From assembly GCF_000014565.1 (NCBI RefSeq), contig NC_008268.1, forward strand, positions 6,328,501 through 6,392,500: a DNA stretch of 64,000 nt, given 5' to 3'. The position numbers and the translations under genes were made by a program. Source of the stretch: Rhodococcus jostii RHA1 (lineage in GTDB: Bacteria; Actinomycetota; Actinomycetes; Mycobacteriales; Mycobacteriaceae). A model generated the notes under the pieces. The model was given only the letters and a program-made list of their open reading frames with translations. It was not told the DNA's origin and made no database searches. This document shows positions 7,851 to 17,502 of the stretch, piece after piece; position 1 is the first letter of the stretch, and each line of letters opens with the position of its first letter.

Positions 7851-9779
7851 GTGAGCACGAAAATCGAACAACTGGAGTTCCAGGCGGAGACCCGCCAGCT
7901 CCTGGACCTCATGATCCACTCGGTGTACTCCAACAAGGACTCGTTTCTGCGGGAGCTCATCTCCAACGCGTCGGATGCGCTGGACAAGTTGCGGCTCGAA
8001 GCCTTCCGCAACAAGGAGCTCCACGTCGACACGTCGGATCTGCACGTCGAGATCGAGGTGGACGCGGAGAAGCGCACGCTGACCGTCCGCGACAACGGCA
8101 TCGGCATGTCGCACGACGAGGTCGTCGACCTCATCGGCACGCTGGCCAAGTCCGGCACCGCAGACCTGCGCCGCAAGTTGAAGGAAGCGAAGGACGCCGC
8201 CGCCTCCGAGGAACTGATCGGACAGTTCGGCATCGGCTTCTACTCGACGTTCATGGTCGCCGACAAGGTGACGCTGCTGACGCGGAAGGCCGGCGAGAGC
8301 GAGGCCACGCGCTGGGAGTCGAGCGGTGAGGCCACCTACACGATCGAGGCGGTCGACGACGCCCCGCAAGGCAGCTCCGTCACCCTGCACCTCAAGCCCG
8401 AGGACGCCGAGGATCACCTGCACGACTACACGTCGGAACGGAAGATCAAGGAACTCGTCAAGCGCTACTCCGACTTCATCGCGTGGCCGATCCGGATGAA
8501 CGTCGAGCGCACGGTTCCCGCGGAGGGCGACGGTGAGGACGAGGTCACCACGACGTCCGAGACGATCAACTCGATGAAGGCGCTGTGGGCGCGCTCGAAG
8601 GACGACGTCTCCGAGGACGAGTACAAGGAGTTCTACAAGCACATCGCCCACGCCTGGGACGATCCGCTCGAGGTCATCCCGATGAAGGCGGAGGGCACGT
8701 TCGAGTTCCAGGCACTGCTGTTCATCCCGTCCCACGCCCCGTTCGACCTGTTCATGCGGGACGGGAAGACGGGTGTGCAGCTGTACGTCAAGCGCGTCTT
8801 CATCATGGACGACTGCGACCAGCTGATGCCGGAGTACCTCCGCTTCGTCAAGGGTGTGGTCGACGCTCAGGACCTGTCCCTCAACGTGTCTCGTGAGATC
8901 CTTCAGCAGGACCGGCAGATTCGTGCCATCCGGCGCAGGCTCACCAAGAAGGTCCTCACCACGATCAAGGACCTGAAGACCGAGCGGCCCGACGACTACC
9001 GCACGTTCTGGGCGGAGTTCGGCCGCGCGGTCAAGGAAGGCCTGATGTCGGACACCGACAATCGGGATGTGCTGCTGGGTATCTCGTCGTTCGCGTCCAC
9101 CCACAGCGAGGAGGAGCTCACCTCGCTCGAAGACTACGTGGCACGGATGAAGGACGGTCAGGAACAGATCTTCTACGCGACCGGCGAATCCCGGCAGCTG
9201 CTCGAGAGCTCACCGCACATGGAGGCTTTCCGCGCGAAGGGCTTCGAGGTGCTGCTGCTCACCGATCCCGTGGACGAGATGTGGGTCGGCGCCGTGCCGG
9301 AATTCGACGGCAAGTCGTTCCAGTCGATCGCCAAGGGCGAGGTCGATCTCGACACCGAGGAAGACAAGAAGGCACACGAATCGGAGCGGGAGGAGCAGGA
9401 GAAGGACTTCGCCGGCTTGCTCTCCTGGATGGCCGACGCGCTGAGCGAGCAGGTCAAAGAGGTGCGACTGTCCACGCGGCTGACCACATCACCGGCCTGC
9501 ATCGTCGGCGACGCCTTCAGCATGTCGCCGGCGTTGGAGCGGATGTACCGGGCGTCCGGGCAGCCCGTCCCCGTGACGAAGCGCATCCTCGAGCTGAACC
9601 CGACCCACCCGCTCGTCACCGGGCTGCGGGAGGCGCACGGCGAACGCAACGAGGATCCGGCGCTGGGGGAGACCGCGGAGCTCCTCTACGGGATGGCGTT
9701 GCTGGCAGAAGGCGGCGAACTCGAGGATCCCGCCCGGTTCACCACCATGCTCGCCAACCGTCTCGCCAGGACGGTGTAG
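7851..9779 (+). CDS. htpG: Chaperone protein HtpG (Hsp90)
   Basis: A 642-residue bacterial Hsp90, close to the usual mycobacterial length. The N-terminal GHKL ATPase domain shows LRELISNASDALDKLR (catalytic Glu and Mg-binding Asn), VRDNGIGM and IGQFGIGFYSTFMVAD (lid and ATP-binding glycines). The middle domain has YVKRVFIMDDCDQLMPEYLRFVKG with the conserved SLNVSRE Arg loop that contacts ATP. The C-terminal dimerisation domain follows an acidic linker near EEDKKAHESEREEQEKD. The start is GTG 7851 with AGGGAA upstream; 11 in-frame codons before it appear untranslated. It assists folding of stress-damaged and signalling proteins in the cytoplasm. Confidence 0.95.
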   Translation: MSTKIEQLEFQAETRQLLDLMIHSVYSNKDSFLRELISNASDALDKLRLEAFRNKELHVDTSDLHVEIEVDAEKRTLTVRDNGIGMSHDEVVDLIGTLAKSGTADLRRKLKEAKDAAASEELIGQFGIGFYSTFMVADKVTLLTRKAGESEATRWESSGEATYTIEAVDDAPQGSSVTLHLKPEDAEDHLHDYTSERKIKELVKRYSDFIAWPIRMNVERTVPAEGDGEDEVTTTSETINSMKALWARSKDDVSEDEYKEFYKHIAHAWDDPLEVIPMKAEGTFEFQALLFIPSHAPFDLFMRDGKTGVQLYVKRVFIMDDCDQLMPEYLRFVKGVVDAQDLSLNVSREILQQDRQIRAIRRRLTKKVLTTIKDLKTERPDDYRTFWAEFGRAVKEGLMSDTDNRDVLLGISSFASTHSEEELTSLEDYVARMKDGQEQIFYATGESRQLLESSPHMEAFRAKGFEVLLLTDPVDEMWVGAVPEFDGKSFQSIAKGEVDLDTEEDKKAHESEREEQEKDFAGLLSWMADALSEQVKEVRLSTRLTTSPACIVGDAFSMSPALERMYRASGQPVPVTKRILELNPTHPLVTGLREAHGERNEDPALGETAELLYGMALLAEGGELEDPARFTTMLANRLARTV

Positions 9780-9785
9780 TTCACC

Positions 9786-10775
9786 TTGCTGGTATTGGTC
9801 ACGGGGGGAACAGGGTTCGTCGGGGCATGGAGCGCGAAGGCGGCGGTGGACGCCGGTCACCGGGTGCGCTTCCTCGTGCGGGATCCTGCTCGCCTCGTGA
9901 CCAGTGCCGCGGCACTCGGACTCGACACATCGGATCACGTCGTCGGTGACATCACGGACGCCGAGTCCGTGCGCCGCGCGCTCGACGGCTGCGACGCCGT
10001 CGTCCACGCCGCCGCCGTGGTCGCGGTCGACCCGCGGCGCGCGGAGGAGATGCTGCAGACCAACCTGGCCGGCGCGCAGAACGTGCTGGGAACCGCGGTC
10101 GAGCTGGGCCTCGATCCGATCGTCTACGTCTCGAGTATCGCTGCGCTGTTCCAGCCGGGGGCCCGGCTGCTCACTCCCGACCTGCCGGTGTGCGGGCCCC
10201 CCGACGCCTACGGCCGGAGCAAGGCACGTGTGGAGCAGTACGCTCGCGACCTTCAGGCCGACGGCGCACCCATCGCGATCACCTATCCGGGCATGATCAT
10301 CGGCCCGCCGGCGGGGACCCAGTTCGGCGAGGCCGCCCAGGCAGTCGAGGCCGCCGTCCACCTGCGGGGTCTGCCCGGGCGGGGCGCCGCGTGGACGATG
10401 GTCGACGTCCGGGAGGTGGCAAGCGCGCACGCCGCCCTCCTCGAGCAGGGACGCGGTGCCCGCCGGTACATGCTCGGTGGTCCCCGGATTCCGATCGCGG
10501 GGATCGCCGAGATGCTGGGCGTGATCACCGGCAAATGGATGGGCGTGTTCCCGGTTCCGGACGCCGCGCTGCGCCTGGTGGGCAGGCTGGTCGACGCCGT
10601 CGACCGGTTCGTCCCCATCGACACCCCGATCTCGGAGGCCGCGATGGAGTACTACACGCGGATGCCGGACACCGACGACCGGCCGAGCGAGAGCGAACTG
10701 GGTGTGAAGTACCGCGATTCGGCGGAAACCCTGGCCGACACCGTTGCCGGGCTGGCGGAGGCGGGCCGACTGTGA
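9786..10775 (+). CDS. NAD(P)-dependent epimerase/dehydratase (extended SDR)
   Basis: A 329-residue extended short-chain dehydrogenase. The Rossmann glycine motif VTGGTGFVG sits at the N-terminus, DAVVHAAAVVAV is the cofactor-stabilising strand, and SS...YGRSK provides the catalytic Ser, Tyr and Lys. The similarity is to dihydroflavonol reductase or 3-beta-hydroxysteroid dehydrogenase-like proteins, but the substrate cannot be named. The start is TTG 9786, only seven bases after htpG, and it overlaps the glycosylase gene by GTGA, so it is likely part of one transcription unit with both neighbours. Confidence 0.82.
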   Translation: MLVLVTGGTGFVGAWSAKAAVDAGHRVRFLVRDPARLVTSAAALGLDTSDHVVGDITDAESVRRALDGCDAVVHAAAVVAVDPRRAEEMLQTNLAGAQNVLGTAVELGLDPIVYVSSIAALFQPGARLLTPDLPVCGPPDAYGRSKARVEQYARDLQADGAPIAITYPGMIIGPPAGTQFGEAAQAVEAAVHLRGLPGRGAAWTMVDVREVASAHAALLEQGRGARRYMLGGPRIPIAGIAEMLGVITGKWMGVFPVPDAALRLVGRLVDAVDRFVPIDTPISEAAMEYYTRMPDTDDRPSESELGVKYRDSAETLADTVAGLAEAGRL

Positions 10776-11341
10776 GCTTTACTCGTGCGGAGTTGGAGTC
10801 GTTCCGCGACGCCGAGGTTCCGGACCTCATCGGACCGGGCTGCAGGCTGCTGTTCGTCGGTATCAACCCGGGACTGTGGACCGCCGCGACCGGGGCGCAT
10901 TTCGCGCGCCCGGGCAACCGCTTCTATCCGGCCCTGCTGGCCGCCGGGATCATCGAGCGTCCGATCGACCCGACGTCCGGGATGTCGGACGCGGATCGCC
11001 ATCACCTGATCGAGCGGGGTGTCGGCATCACCAACCTGGCCCCACGCGCCACGGCGAAAGCGGACGAGTTGTCCGGCGAGGAACTGGCCGTCGGAGCCGA
11101 GCGCCTGCGCGCCGTGGTCCGCGGCACCGCTCCCCGGGTGGTCGCCGTCGCCGGAATCACCGCCTATCGCACGGCATTCGGGGAGCGTGCCGCGAAGAAG
11201 GGTAAGCAACCCCGCGACCTCGAGGGCGCGGAGTTGTGGCTGGTACCCAATCCCAGCGGGCTCAACGCCCACGAAACCGTCGCCACCCTGGCCGCGTCGT
11301 ACCGCGAGGCGGCGATCGAGGCGGGAATCGTTTCCGGCTGA
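10772..11341 (+). CDS. mug: G/U mismatch-specific DNA glycosylase, Mug/TDG type
   Basis: A 189-residue uracil-DNA glycosylase superfamily member. The water-activating motif GINPGLW starts at residue 30 and NPSGLNAH near the C-terminus is the DNA-intercalating loop of Mug/TDG enzymes. It excises uracil or ethenocytosine opposite guanine, starting base-excision repair. GTG 10772 overlaps the SDR stop. Functionally it may be paired with the UdgB-type glycosylase at 58172-58885 as a backup for deaminated cytosines, which matter more in a high-GC genome. Confidence 0.85.
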   Translation: MSFTRAELESFRDAEVPDLIGPGCRLLFVGINPGLWTAATGAHFARPGNRFYPALLAAGIIERPIDPTSGMSDADRHHLIERGVGITNLAPRATAKADELSGEELAVGAERLRAVVRGTAPRVVAVAGITAYRTAFGERAAKKGKQPRDLEGAELWLVPNPSGLNAHETVATLAASYREAAIEAGIVSG

Positions 11342-11366
11342 CCGGGCGGGTCGCTAGGCTGCGGAG

Positions 11367-11717
11367 ATGACCGTCGTCTACAACCTCTTCTTCGTCTGCC
11401 ACCTGCTCGGCATGGCCGCCCTCGTCGGCGGTTATTTCGCGGTGCTCGGAGCGCCGCGGATCTCCGAGGTGATGGTGTGGGGTGCGCGGCTCCAATTCGT
11501 GACGGGACTGATCCTGGTCGGGCTCGGCGAGGCCGTACTGGACAAGGACTACAACCACGTCAAGATCGGCGTGAAGCTTGTGCTCTCACTGGTCGTGGTC
11601 GCGCTCGCCGAGATCGTCCGGGGCAAGCAGAAGAAGGGGCAGGAGAACCCGAACCTGATCCACGTGACCGGTGGGCTCGGCATCGTCACCGTCTTGGTGG
11701 CCGCACTCTGGACCTGA
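11367..11717 (+). CDS. Small four-helix membrane protein, unknown function
   Basis: A 116-residue protein with four predicted transmembrane segments: residues about 5-28, 40-55, 68-85 and 97-116. The loop after helix 2 is charged (LDKDYNHVK) and the loop after helix 3 is basic (RGKQKKGQ). I do not recognise a named family. It lies 25 bases after mug and converges with the acyl-CoA dehydrogenase gene 13 bases further on. ATG 11367 has a GCGGAG sequence just upstream. Confidence 0.65.
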   Translation: MTVVYNLFFVCHLLGMAALVGGYFAVLGAPRISEVMVWGARLQFVTGLILVGLGEAVLDKDYNHVKIGVKLVLSLVVVALAEIVRGKQKKGQENPNLIHVTGGLGIVTVLVAALWT

Positions 11718-11730
11718 TCTCGAGCGGGCA

Positions 11731-13125
11731 TCACTTCTTTGGTGGAGCAAGGATTTTCATCGCGAGTCGCTGCGCGGACTCGGGCATCCGGTCCTTCATC
11801 GACATCGCGAACTCGCCCGCCTTCGTGCGCACGGACGTGCCCCTGCCGAACCGCCGGTTGAAGGCGGATCCCTCGGTCGGCTGATCGAAGTGGAGGGGCG
11901 GGGCGCCGTCCGCGGCGCCGAGTGCGCGCCCGATCACCATCCGCTGAATCTCGCTGGTGCCCTCGAAGATGGTGTACAGCTTGGCGTCCCGGTACCACTT
12001 CTCGACGGGGTGGTCGCTGATGTACCCCCACCCACCCATCGTCTGCAGTGCGCGTTCCGTGGTCTTCACCGCGACCTCCGACGCCGCGAGTTTCGCCATC
12101 GAACCCTCGCCGTGGCGGAACTCCACGCCCGCCGCCGCCATCCACGACGCCCGCCACGTGAGCAGCCGCGCGGCGTCGATCTGGGTCGCGAGGTCGGCTA
12201 GCGGAAACGCGATGCCCTGGTTGTCGATGATGGGGCCGCCGAATGCCTCGCGGCGGTTCGCGTACTCGGTGGCGTATTCGAGCGCGGCGCGGGCGATGCC
12301 CAGCGCCTGAGCGGCGACCATGGGGCGTGTCTGCTCGAACGTGCCGAGGGTGGCCGATTTGCGTTGGGGCGCGCCGGTGGCCACCTCCTCCTGCACCTCG
12401 CGGGCCTTCCGCATGCGGTTCTGCAGCTTGTCGTCGCCGCCGAGCAGGTGGTCGGCGGGTACCCGCACCTGATGGAATTTCAGCTCCGCCGTGTGCGACG
12501 CGCGGCAGCCCAGCTTGTCGAGCTTGCGGACGAGTTCGATACCCGGGCTTCCGCCGGGGACCACGAAGAGCGCCTGCCCGCGATGGCCCAGATCCGGATC
12601 GACGGTCGCGTTCACCACGTGCACGTCGGCGATGCCCCCGTTGCCGATCCACATCTTGTGGCCCTCGATCACCCACTCGTCGCCGTCGCGCGTCGCGGTG
12701 GTCCGCAGATTCCGCACGTCGCTGCCGCCCTCGGGTTCCGAGATACACAGTGCCGCGAGTTTCAGGTTGCCAGGCTCGCCGAAGCACTCCGGCGCCCACC
12801 GCAGCATCTGCTCCGGCGTCGCGGCCTGCCCGATCGACGACAGCGCCAGCGCGGGCATCACGACGGCCAGCCCGATTCCGGCGCAACCCCAGAACAACTC
12901 CTCCATGAACAGGGGGAGGGACAGACCGGTCGGGTCGCCGATGAGGTCGCGGTAGAACAGCGGACTGTAGAAACCCTCTTGGGCGGCCTTCTCGAGAACG
13001 TCCCAGGGGAACTCCTGCGCGCGGTCGTGCTCGGCAGCCACCGGTCGGATCACGTTCTCCGCGAAGGCGTGCGTCCGCTCGACGAGGTCTTTCTGCGCCG
13101 GAGTGAGAGCGAGGCTGAAAGTCAT
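11731..13125 (-). CDS. Acyl-CoA dehydrogenase
   Basis: A 464-residue FAD flavoprotein. LCISEPEGGSDVRNL is the FAD/substrate-binding signature 1 and the C-terminal QTMGGWGYISDHPVEKWYRDAKLYTIFEGTSEIQ contains signature 2 with the Glu of FEGTSE as predicted catalytic base. It introduces the alpha-beta double bond into acyl-CoA thioesters in beta-oxidation. The C-terminal extension after the dehydrogenase domain (about 60 residues) is longer than in the shortest family members. Chain-length specificity cannot be read. Divergent from the methyltransferase gene; the 130-base gap between them contains GGGA-N6-TCCC at 13211-13224, a weak operator candidate. Confidence 0.88.
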   Translation of the reverse strand: MTFSLALTPAQKDLVERTHAFAENVIRPVAAEHDRAQEFPWDVLEKAAQEGFYSPLFYRDLIGDPTGLSLPLFMEELFWGCAGIGLAVVMPALALSSIGQAATPEQMLRWAPECFGEPGNLKLAALCISEPEGGSDVRNLRTTATRDGDEWVIEGHKMWIGNGGIADVHVVNATVDPDLGHRGQALFVVPGGSPGIELVRKLDKLGCRASHTAELKFHQVRVPADHLLGGDDKLQNRMRKAREVQEEVATGAPQRKSATLGTFEQTRPMVAAQALGIARAALEYATEYANRREAFGGPIIDNQGIAFPLADLATQIDAARLLTWRASWMAAAGVEFRHGEGSMAKLAASEVAVKTTERALQTMGGWGYISDHPVEKWYRDAKLYTIFEGTSEIQRMVIGRALGAADGAPPLHFDQPTEGSAFNRRFGRGTSVRTKAGEFAMSMKDRMPESAQRLAMKILAPPKK

Positions 13126-13255
13126 GGCAGTCCCTCGGTTGCCGCGTTGGTGTGCAACAACGTAACACTCACGACTCGCCGCTACCGGAGTTCACGAGAT
13201 CTCAAAATACGGGACGAATATCCCATTATCTGGTCGATGTTGCTAGCGTCGAGGC

Positions 13256-14122
13256 ATGAACGGCGACGAGACGGTCTACACCCACGGTCACGACGAATCG
13301 GTGCTGCGAAACCATCGGTGGCGCACCGCCGAGAACTCCGCCGGTTATCTGCTCCCGCACCTGCGCGCAGGCATGACGTTGCTCGACGTCGGGTGCGGGC
13401 CGGGCACGATCACCGCCGACCTCGCCGGACTCGTCGCACCCGGAGTCGTCACCGCCGTCGAGATGAACGACGACGCGCTGTCCCTCGCCCGGAACGAATT
13501 CGCGAAGCGGGGAGTCCCGAACACCCTGACCGTGGTGTCGGACGTCCACGCCCTGAACTTTCCCGACGACAGCTTCGACGTCGTGCACGCGCATCAGGTC
13601 CTGCAACACGTCGGTGACCCGGTGCAGGCGCTGCGCGAGATGAAGCGGGTGTGCAGGCCCGGCGGAATCGTCGCCGCCCGCGACGCGGACTACGGCACCT
13701 TCACGTGGTTTCCGGCGACACCGGAACTCGACGAATGGCTGACGCTCTACAAAAACATCGCGCGGGCGAACGGTGGTGAACCGGACGCCGGCCGCCGCCT
13801 GCGGGCCTGGGCACACGAGGCGGGTTTCGCCGACGTCGTGAACACCGCGAGCACGTGGTGCTTCTCCTCCGACGAGGATCGCGAGTGGTGGGGAGGGTCC
13901 TGGGCTGATCGCTCGCTGCAGTCGAACTACGCGGACCGCGCGCTCGAACTGGGGCTCGCCACCGAGGCGGACCTGGAACGCATCGCTGCGGGCTGGCGTT
14001 CGTGGGTGCGGGAGGACGACGGCTGGTTCGCGCTCCTGCACAGCGAGATCCTCTGCCGCGTGTATCAGCGCGGAGGGAAAATCTCGCGACGAGTGCCCGA
14101 GGATGGAACACTCGCCCCATGA
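13256..14122 (+). CDS. Class I SAM-dependent methyltransferase
   Basis: A 288-residue protein with motif I LLDVGCGPGTITADLA (about residue 42), an acidic post-I residue in VTAVEMNDD, and motif IV FDVVHAHQVLQHVGDP, followed by the RPGG turn. These define the AdoMet-binding Rossmann fold of the UbiE/COQ5-like group. The acceptor is unknown. Its stop overlaps the start of the L,D-transpeptidase-like gene (ATGA), so the two are translated together; no functional link between them is known to me. Confidence 0.85.
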   Translation: MNGDETVYTHGHDESVLRNHRWRTAENSAGYLLPHLRAGMTLLDVGCGPGTITADLAGLVAPGVVTAVEMNDDALSLARNEFAKRGVPNTLTVVSDVHALNFPDDSFDVVHAHQVLQHVGDPVQALREMKRVCRPGGIVAARDADYGTFTWFPATPELDEWLTLYKNIARANGGEPDAGRRLRAWAHEAGFADVVNTASTWCFSSDEDREWWGGSWADRSLQSNYADRALELGLATEADLERIAAGWRSWVREDDGWFALLHSEILCRVYQRGGKISRRVPEDGTLAP

Positions 14123-14787
14123 CGACGTTACGGGTGGGTCGACTGTGGTTGGCGGGACTGATGGTGGCTCTGATCGGGCTGGTGCTCGTTCCCGGCGCCT
14201 CCGCGACCCCGAACCGAGCAGTCTTCTCCGGCGCATCGGACCAGGTGATCACCGTCTACGCGCCATCCGCGGGGGCAGTGGTCGCCGAACTGACCGCCTG
14301 GGAACGGAATGCGGACGGCACGTGGCAGGTGTTCGCGGGCCCCGTCCCCGCCGACGTCGGCGCGGAGGGAATCGGCGCGGCGAACGAATTCTCCACCCGC
14401 ACGCCGGCCGGTGTCTTTCCGCTGTCGCAGGCGTTCGGCCGGCAGCCCGCACCGGAGACGGCGATGCCGTACTTCCAGTCCGATCGACGTGACTGGTGGG
14501 ATGCGAATCCACTCTCGCCGACCTACAACACGCACGTCCGGCAGGACGCGAGCCCCGGTGGGAACAGCGAGAATCTCTACGCGGCTGGACCGCTGTACGA
14601 CCACGCGGTCGCGATCGGCTACAACGCCGCCCGCATTCCCGGCCTCGGTTCTGCGATGTTCCTGCACGTCACGGACGGCACCACCACCGAAGGGTGCGTC
14701 GCCATCGACCGCGGCACGCTGACCTCAGTCCTCGGCCGGCTCGACCCGGCGAAGAACCCGGTGATCGAGATCGCCGTAGGCGCGTAG
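14119..14787 (+). CDS. Secreted L,D-transpeptidase-like (YkuD-fold) protein
   Basis: A 222-residue protein with a classical Sec signal peptide (residues 1-31: basic start, hydrophobic core, cleavage near ASA-TP). The C-terminal half resembles the COG3786-type YkuD domain: MFLHVTD with His183 and TEGCVAI with Cys193 as the predicted catalytic pair. Classic peptidoglycan L,D-transpeptidases have SHGC; here it is TEGC, so the substrate may differ. The residues DNPLSPTYNTH-like segment around 130-150 would line the cleft. It acts outside the membrane, probably on peptidoglycan peptides. ATG 14119 overlaps the methyltransferase stop. Confidence 0.72.
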   Translation: MTTLRVGRLWLAGLMVALIGLVLVPGASATPNRAVFSGASDQVITVYAPSAGAVVAELTAWERNADGTWQVFAGPVPADVGAEGIGAANEFSTRTPAGVFPLSQAFGRQPAPETAMPYFQSDRRDWWDANPLSPTYNTHVRQDASPGGNSENLYAAGPLYDHAVAIGYNAARIPGLGSAMFLHVTDGTTTEGCVAIDRGTLTSVLGRLDPAKNPVIEIAVGA

Positions 14788-14790
14788 CAC

Positions 14791-14834
14791 CCGTGAGTGG
14801 TTGACGAGTCCAGGGACTCGTCAACCACTCACGG
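14791..14834. terminator. Bidirectional terminator hairpin between ldt-like gene and fumarase
   Basis: Two perfect 21-base complementary arms, 14791-14811 and 14814-14834 (arm begins CCGTGAGTGGTTGACG), separated by two bases. It lies 3 bases after one stop codon and 13 bases before the convergent fumarase stop, so it can serve both transcripts. There is no U-tract, as is usual for high-GC actinobacteria. Confidence 0.8.
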
Positions 14835-14847
14835 GCGGCGGAGCCGC

Positions 14848-16545
14848 CTACAGGCCGGGACGCTTGCCGATGGTGAGGGTGGGGGTGGAGACGCCGGCGA
14901 AGAAGTCCTCGCCCTTGTCATCGACCACGATGAACGCGGGGAAGTCCTCGACCTCGATCTTCCAGACCGCTTCCATGCCGAGTTCTTCGTACTCGACGAT
15001 CTCGACCTTCTTGATGCAGTCGAGGGCGAGACGCGCCGCGGGACCGCCGATGGACCCGAGGTAGAAGCCGCCGTACGACTTGCACGCGTCGGTGACCTGC
15101 TTGGAGCGGTTGCCCTTCGCGAGCATCACCATCGAGCCGCCCGCGGCCTGGAACTGCTCCACGTAGGAGTCCATGCGACCGGCGGTGGTGGGTCCGAAGG
15201 AGCCGGACGCCATGCCGTCGGGGGTCTTGGCCGGACCGGCGTAGTACACTGGGTGGTCCTTGAGGTACTGAGGCATGTCCTCGCCGGCGTCGAGCCGTTC
15301 CTTGATCTTGGCGTGGGCGATGTCGCGTGCGACGACGAGCGGGCCGGTCAGCGACAGCCGTGTCTTCACCGGGTGCTTGGACAGCTCGGCGAGGATCTCG
15401 GGCATCGGCTTGGTGAGGTCGATCTTCACGGCGGCGCCCTTGCCGGTGCCGGAGACGCCGTCGGTCTCGGCGTCGAGTTGGGCGTCGGTGACCTCGGGGA
15501 GGAACCGGCCGGGGTTGAATTCGAGCTGCTCGAGGAAGACGCCCTCGGGGGTGATCTTCGCCTTGGCCTGGCGGTCCGCCGAGCAGGACACGGCGAGAGC
15601 GACGGGCAGTGAGGCGCCGTGGCGGGGGAGGCGGATGACGCGGACGTCGTGGCAGAAGTACTTGCCGCCGAACTGTGCGCCGATGCCGATCTGACGGGTC
15701 AGCTCGAGCACCTTCTGCTCGAGTTCCAGGTCGCGGAAGCCGCGGCCCGTGATCGCTCCCTCGTTGGGGAGTTCGTCGAGGTAGTGCGCGGACGCGTACT
15801 TGGCCGTCTTGAGCGCGAACTCCGCGGACGTGCCGCCGACGACGATCGCGAGGTGGTACGGCGGGCAGGCCGCGGTGCCGAGGGCGCGGATTTTCTCTTC
15901 GAGGAACCGCATCATGCCGTCCGGGTTCAGGATCGCCTTGGTCTCCTGGAACAGGTAGGACTTGTTGGCGCTGCCGCCGCCCTTGGCCATGTACAGGAAC
16001 TTGTAGGCGTTCTCGTGGCCGGTCGCCGTGTCGGCGTAGAGCTCGATCTGGGCGGGGAGGTTGCTCCCGGTGTTCTTCTCGTCCCACATCGTGATCGGCG
16101 CGTTCTGCGAGTACCGCAGGTTGAGCCGGGTGTAGGCGTCGTAGACGCCACGGGCGATGGCCTTCTCGTCGTCGCCGGGGGTGAGGACGTGCTGGCCGCG
16201 CTTGCCCATGACGATCGCGGTGCCGGTGTCCTGGCACATCGGCAGCACGCCGGCCGCGGAGATGTTGGCGTTCTTGAGCAGATCCAGTGCCACGAACTTG
16301 TCGTTACCCGATGCCTCGGGGTCGTCGAGGATGCTCGCGAGCTGCGTCAGATGGTCGCTGCGCAGGTAGTGCGAGATGTCGTGGAGCGCGGTCTCGGTGA
16401 GCAGGCGCAGCGCCTCGGGCTCGACGGACAGGAAGGTGCGGCCGTCGGGTCCTTCGACGGTCGACACCCCCTCGGTGGTCAGCAGCCGATACTCGGTGGG
16501 GTCCTCACCGATGGGCAGCAAGTCCTCGTAGAGGAAGTCGGCCAT
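14848..16545 (-). CDS. fum: Class I fumarate hydratase
   Basis: A 565-residue iron-sulfur (class I, oxygen-sensitive) fumarase, single-chain with the alpha and beta domains fused. The N-terminal domain has [17 protein letters not shown] with a cluster Cys, [13 protein letters not shown] and [20 protein letters not shown]; the C-terminal domain has the swivelling beta part [20 protein letters not shown] and [33 protein letters not shown]. It converts fumarate to L-malate in the TCA cycle in the cytoplasm. Its ATG at 16545 is preceded by AGGAGAT. Whether a class II fumarase also exists lies outside this window. Confidence 0.93.
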   Translation of the reverse strand: MADFLYEDLLPIGEDPTEYRLLTTEGVSTVEGPDGRTFLSVEPEALRLLTETALHDISHYLRSDHLTQLASILDDPEASGNDKFVALDLLKNANISAAGVLPMCQDTGTAIVMGKRGQHVLTPGDDEKAIARGVYDAYTRLNLRYSQNAPITMWDEKNTGSNLPAQIELYADTATGHENAYKFLYMAKGGGSANKSYLFQETKAILNPDGMMRFLEEKIRALGTAACPPYHLAIVVGGTSAEFALKTAKYASAHYLDELPNEGAITGRGFRDLELEQKVLELTRQIGIGAQFGGKYFCHDVRVIRLPRHGASLPVALAVSCSADRQAKAKITPEGVFLEQLEFNPGRFLPEVTDAQLDAETDGVSGTGKGAAVKIDLTKPMPEILAELSKHPVKTRLSLTGPLVVARDIAHAKIKERLDAGEDMPQYLKDHPVYYAGPAKTPDGMASGSFGPTTAGRMDSYVEQFQAAGGSMVMLAKGNRSKQVTDACKSYGGFYLGSIGGPAARLALDCIKKVEIVEYEELGMEAVWKIEVEDFPAFIVVDDKGEDFFAGVSTPTLTIGKRPGL

Positions 16546-16722
16546 TCTATCTCCTGGACAGCGGGTTGTGTGAAGTTCGTATCCAGGCTAGACGCGGGCT
16601 CCGGCGGCCCTGTGACGCGGGGGCATGCTTCGACCTGCGCAGTGGCGTGGCTCACAGAGGTTTCACAGACAAATCCGTACACTTGACTTGATGCGTGTTC
16701 ACGAACCAGATCGGCCGGCCGA

Positions 16723-17493
16723 ATGACCCTTGAAGTCCAGTACGCCGGAGCTGTCGACAGCGAGACGTCCGGTGCACGCGCGAAGCGGCCCGTGCTGCAC
16801 GCCTACCTTGACATCGCGATCGTGGTGGTCGTCCTCGTGGCCACGAATCTGATCGCACACTTCACCACCGCGTGGGCGAGCATCGCCACCGTTCCCATCG
16901 CCGCTGTCGTGCTGCTCGTGCTCACCCGCCGTCGCGGACTTGGCTGGGCCGAGCTGGGGCTCTCGCCCCGGCACTGGCGAAAGGGCTCGCTGTACGCGCT
17001 GGCGGCGATGGGACTCGTGATCGGCGTCGTGGCGATCGGCGCGGCCCTGCCGATCACCCGCCCCTTCTTCATGGCCGACCGGTACGCCACCCTGTCCGGT
17101 GCGCTGGTCGCGTCGATGATCGTCATCCCGTTGCAGACCGTCATCCCCGAGGAGCTCGCGTTCCGCGGCGTGCTGCAGGGCACCCTCGGCCGGGTCTACG
17201 GCGCACGCGGCGTGTTCGCGGCCGGATCGCTGATGTTCGGTCTCTGGCACATCGCGTCGTCGCTGGGACTGACGTCGGGTAACAAGGGGCTGTCCGGTTT
17301 CCTCGGAGGCGGGGTTGTCGGTCAGGTGCTGGGCATCCTGGGGGCAGTCGTCGCCACCGCCGCCGCGGGCGTCGTGTTCACCTGGCTCCGTCGCCGCAGC
17401 GGCAGCCTGATCGCGCCCATCGCGCTGCACTGGTCGCTGAACGGCGCGGGCGCGCTCGCAGCCGCCATCGTGTGGCACACGACCATGGCCTGA
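16723..17493 (+). CDS. CPBP-family intramembrane glutamic protease
   Basis: A 256-residue protein with about seven hydrophobic segments. The abortive-infection/CAAX (CPBP) motifs are present: PEELAFRGVLQG (EE...R near residue 143), FGLWH, and the C-terminal HWSLN. Such Glu/His-dependent membrane proteases process prenylated or other membrane-bound peptides; bacterial roles include bacteriocin self-immunity. The natural substrate here is unknown. It is divergent from the fumarase gene (177 bases, containing TTGACTTGAT at 16683, a possible promoter) and ends 9 bases from the convergent hydrolase gene. Confidence 0.82.
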   Translation: MTLEVQYAGAVDSETSGARAKRPVLHAYLDIAIVVVVLVATNLIAHFTTAWASIATVPIAAVVLLVLTRRRGLGWAELGLSPRHWRKGSLYALAAMGLVIGVVAIGAALPITRPFFMADRYATLSGALVASMIVIPLQTVIPEELAFRGVLQGTLGRVYGARGVFAAGSLMFGLWHIASSLGLTSGNKGLSGFLGGGVVGQVLGILGAVVATAAAGVVFTWLRRRSGSLIAPIALHWSLNGAGALAAAIVWHTTMA

Positions 17494-17502
17494 GTCCGGG
17501 AG

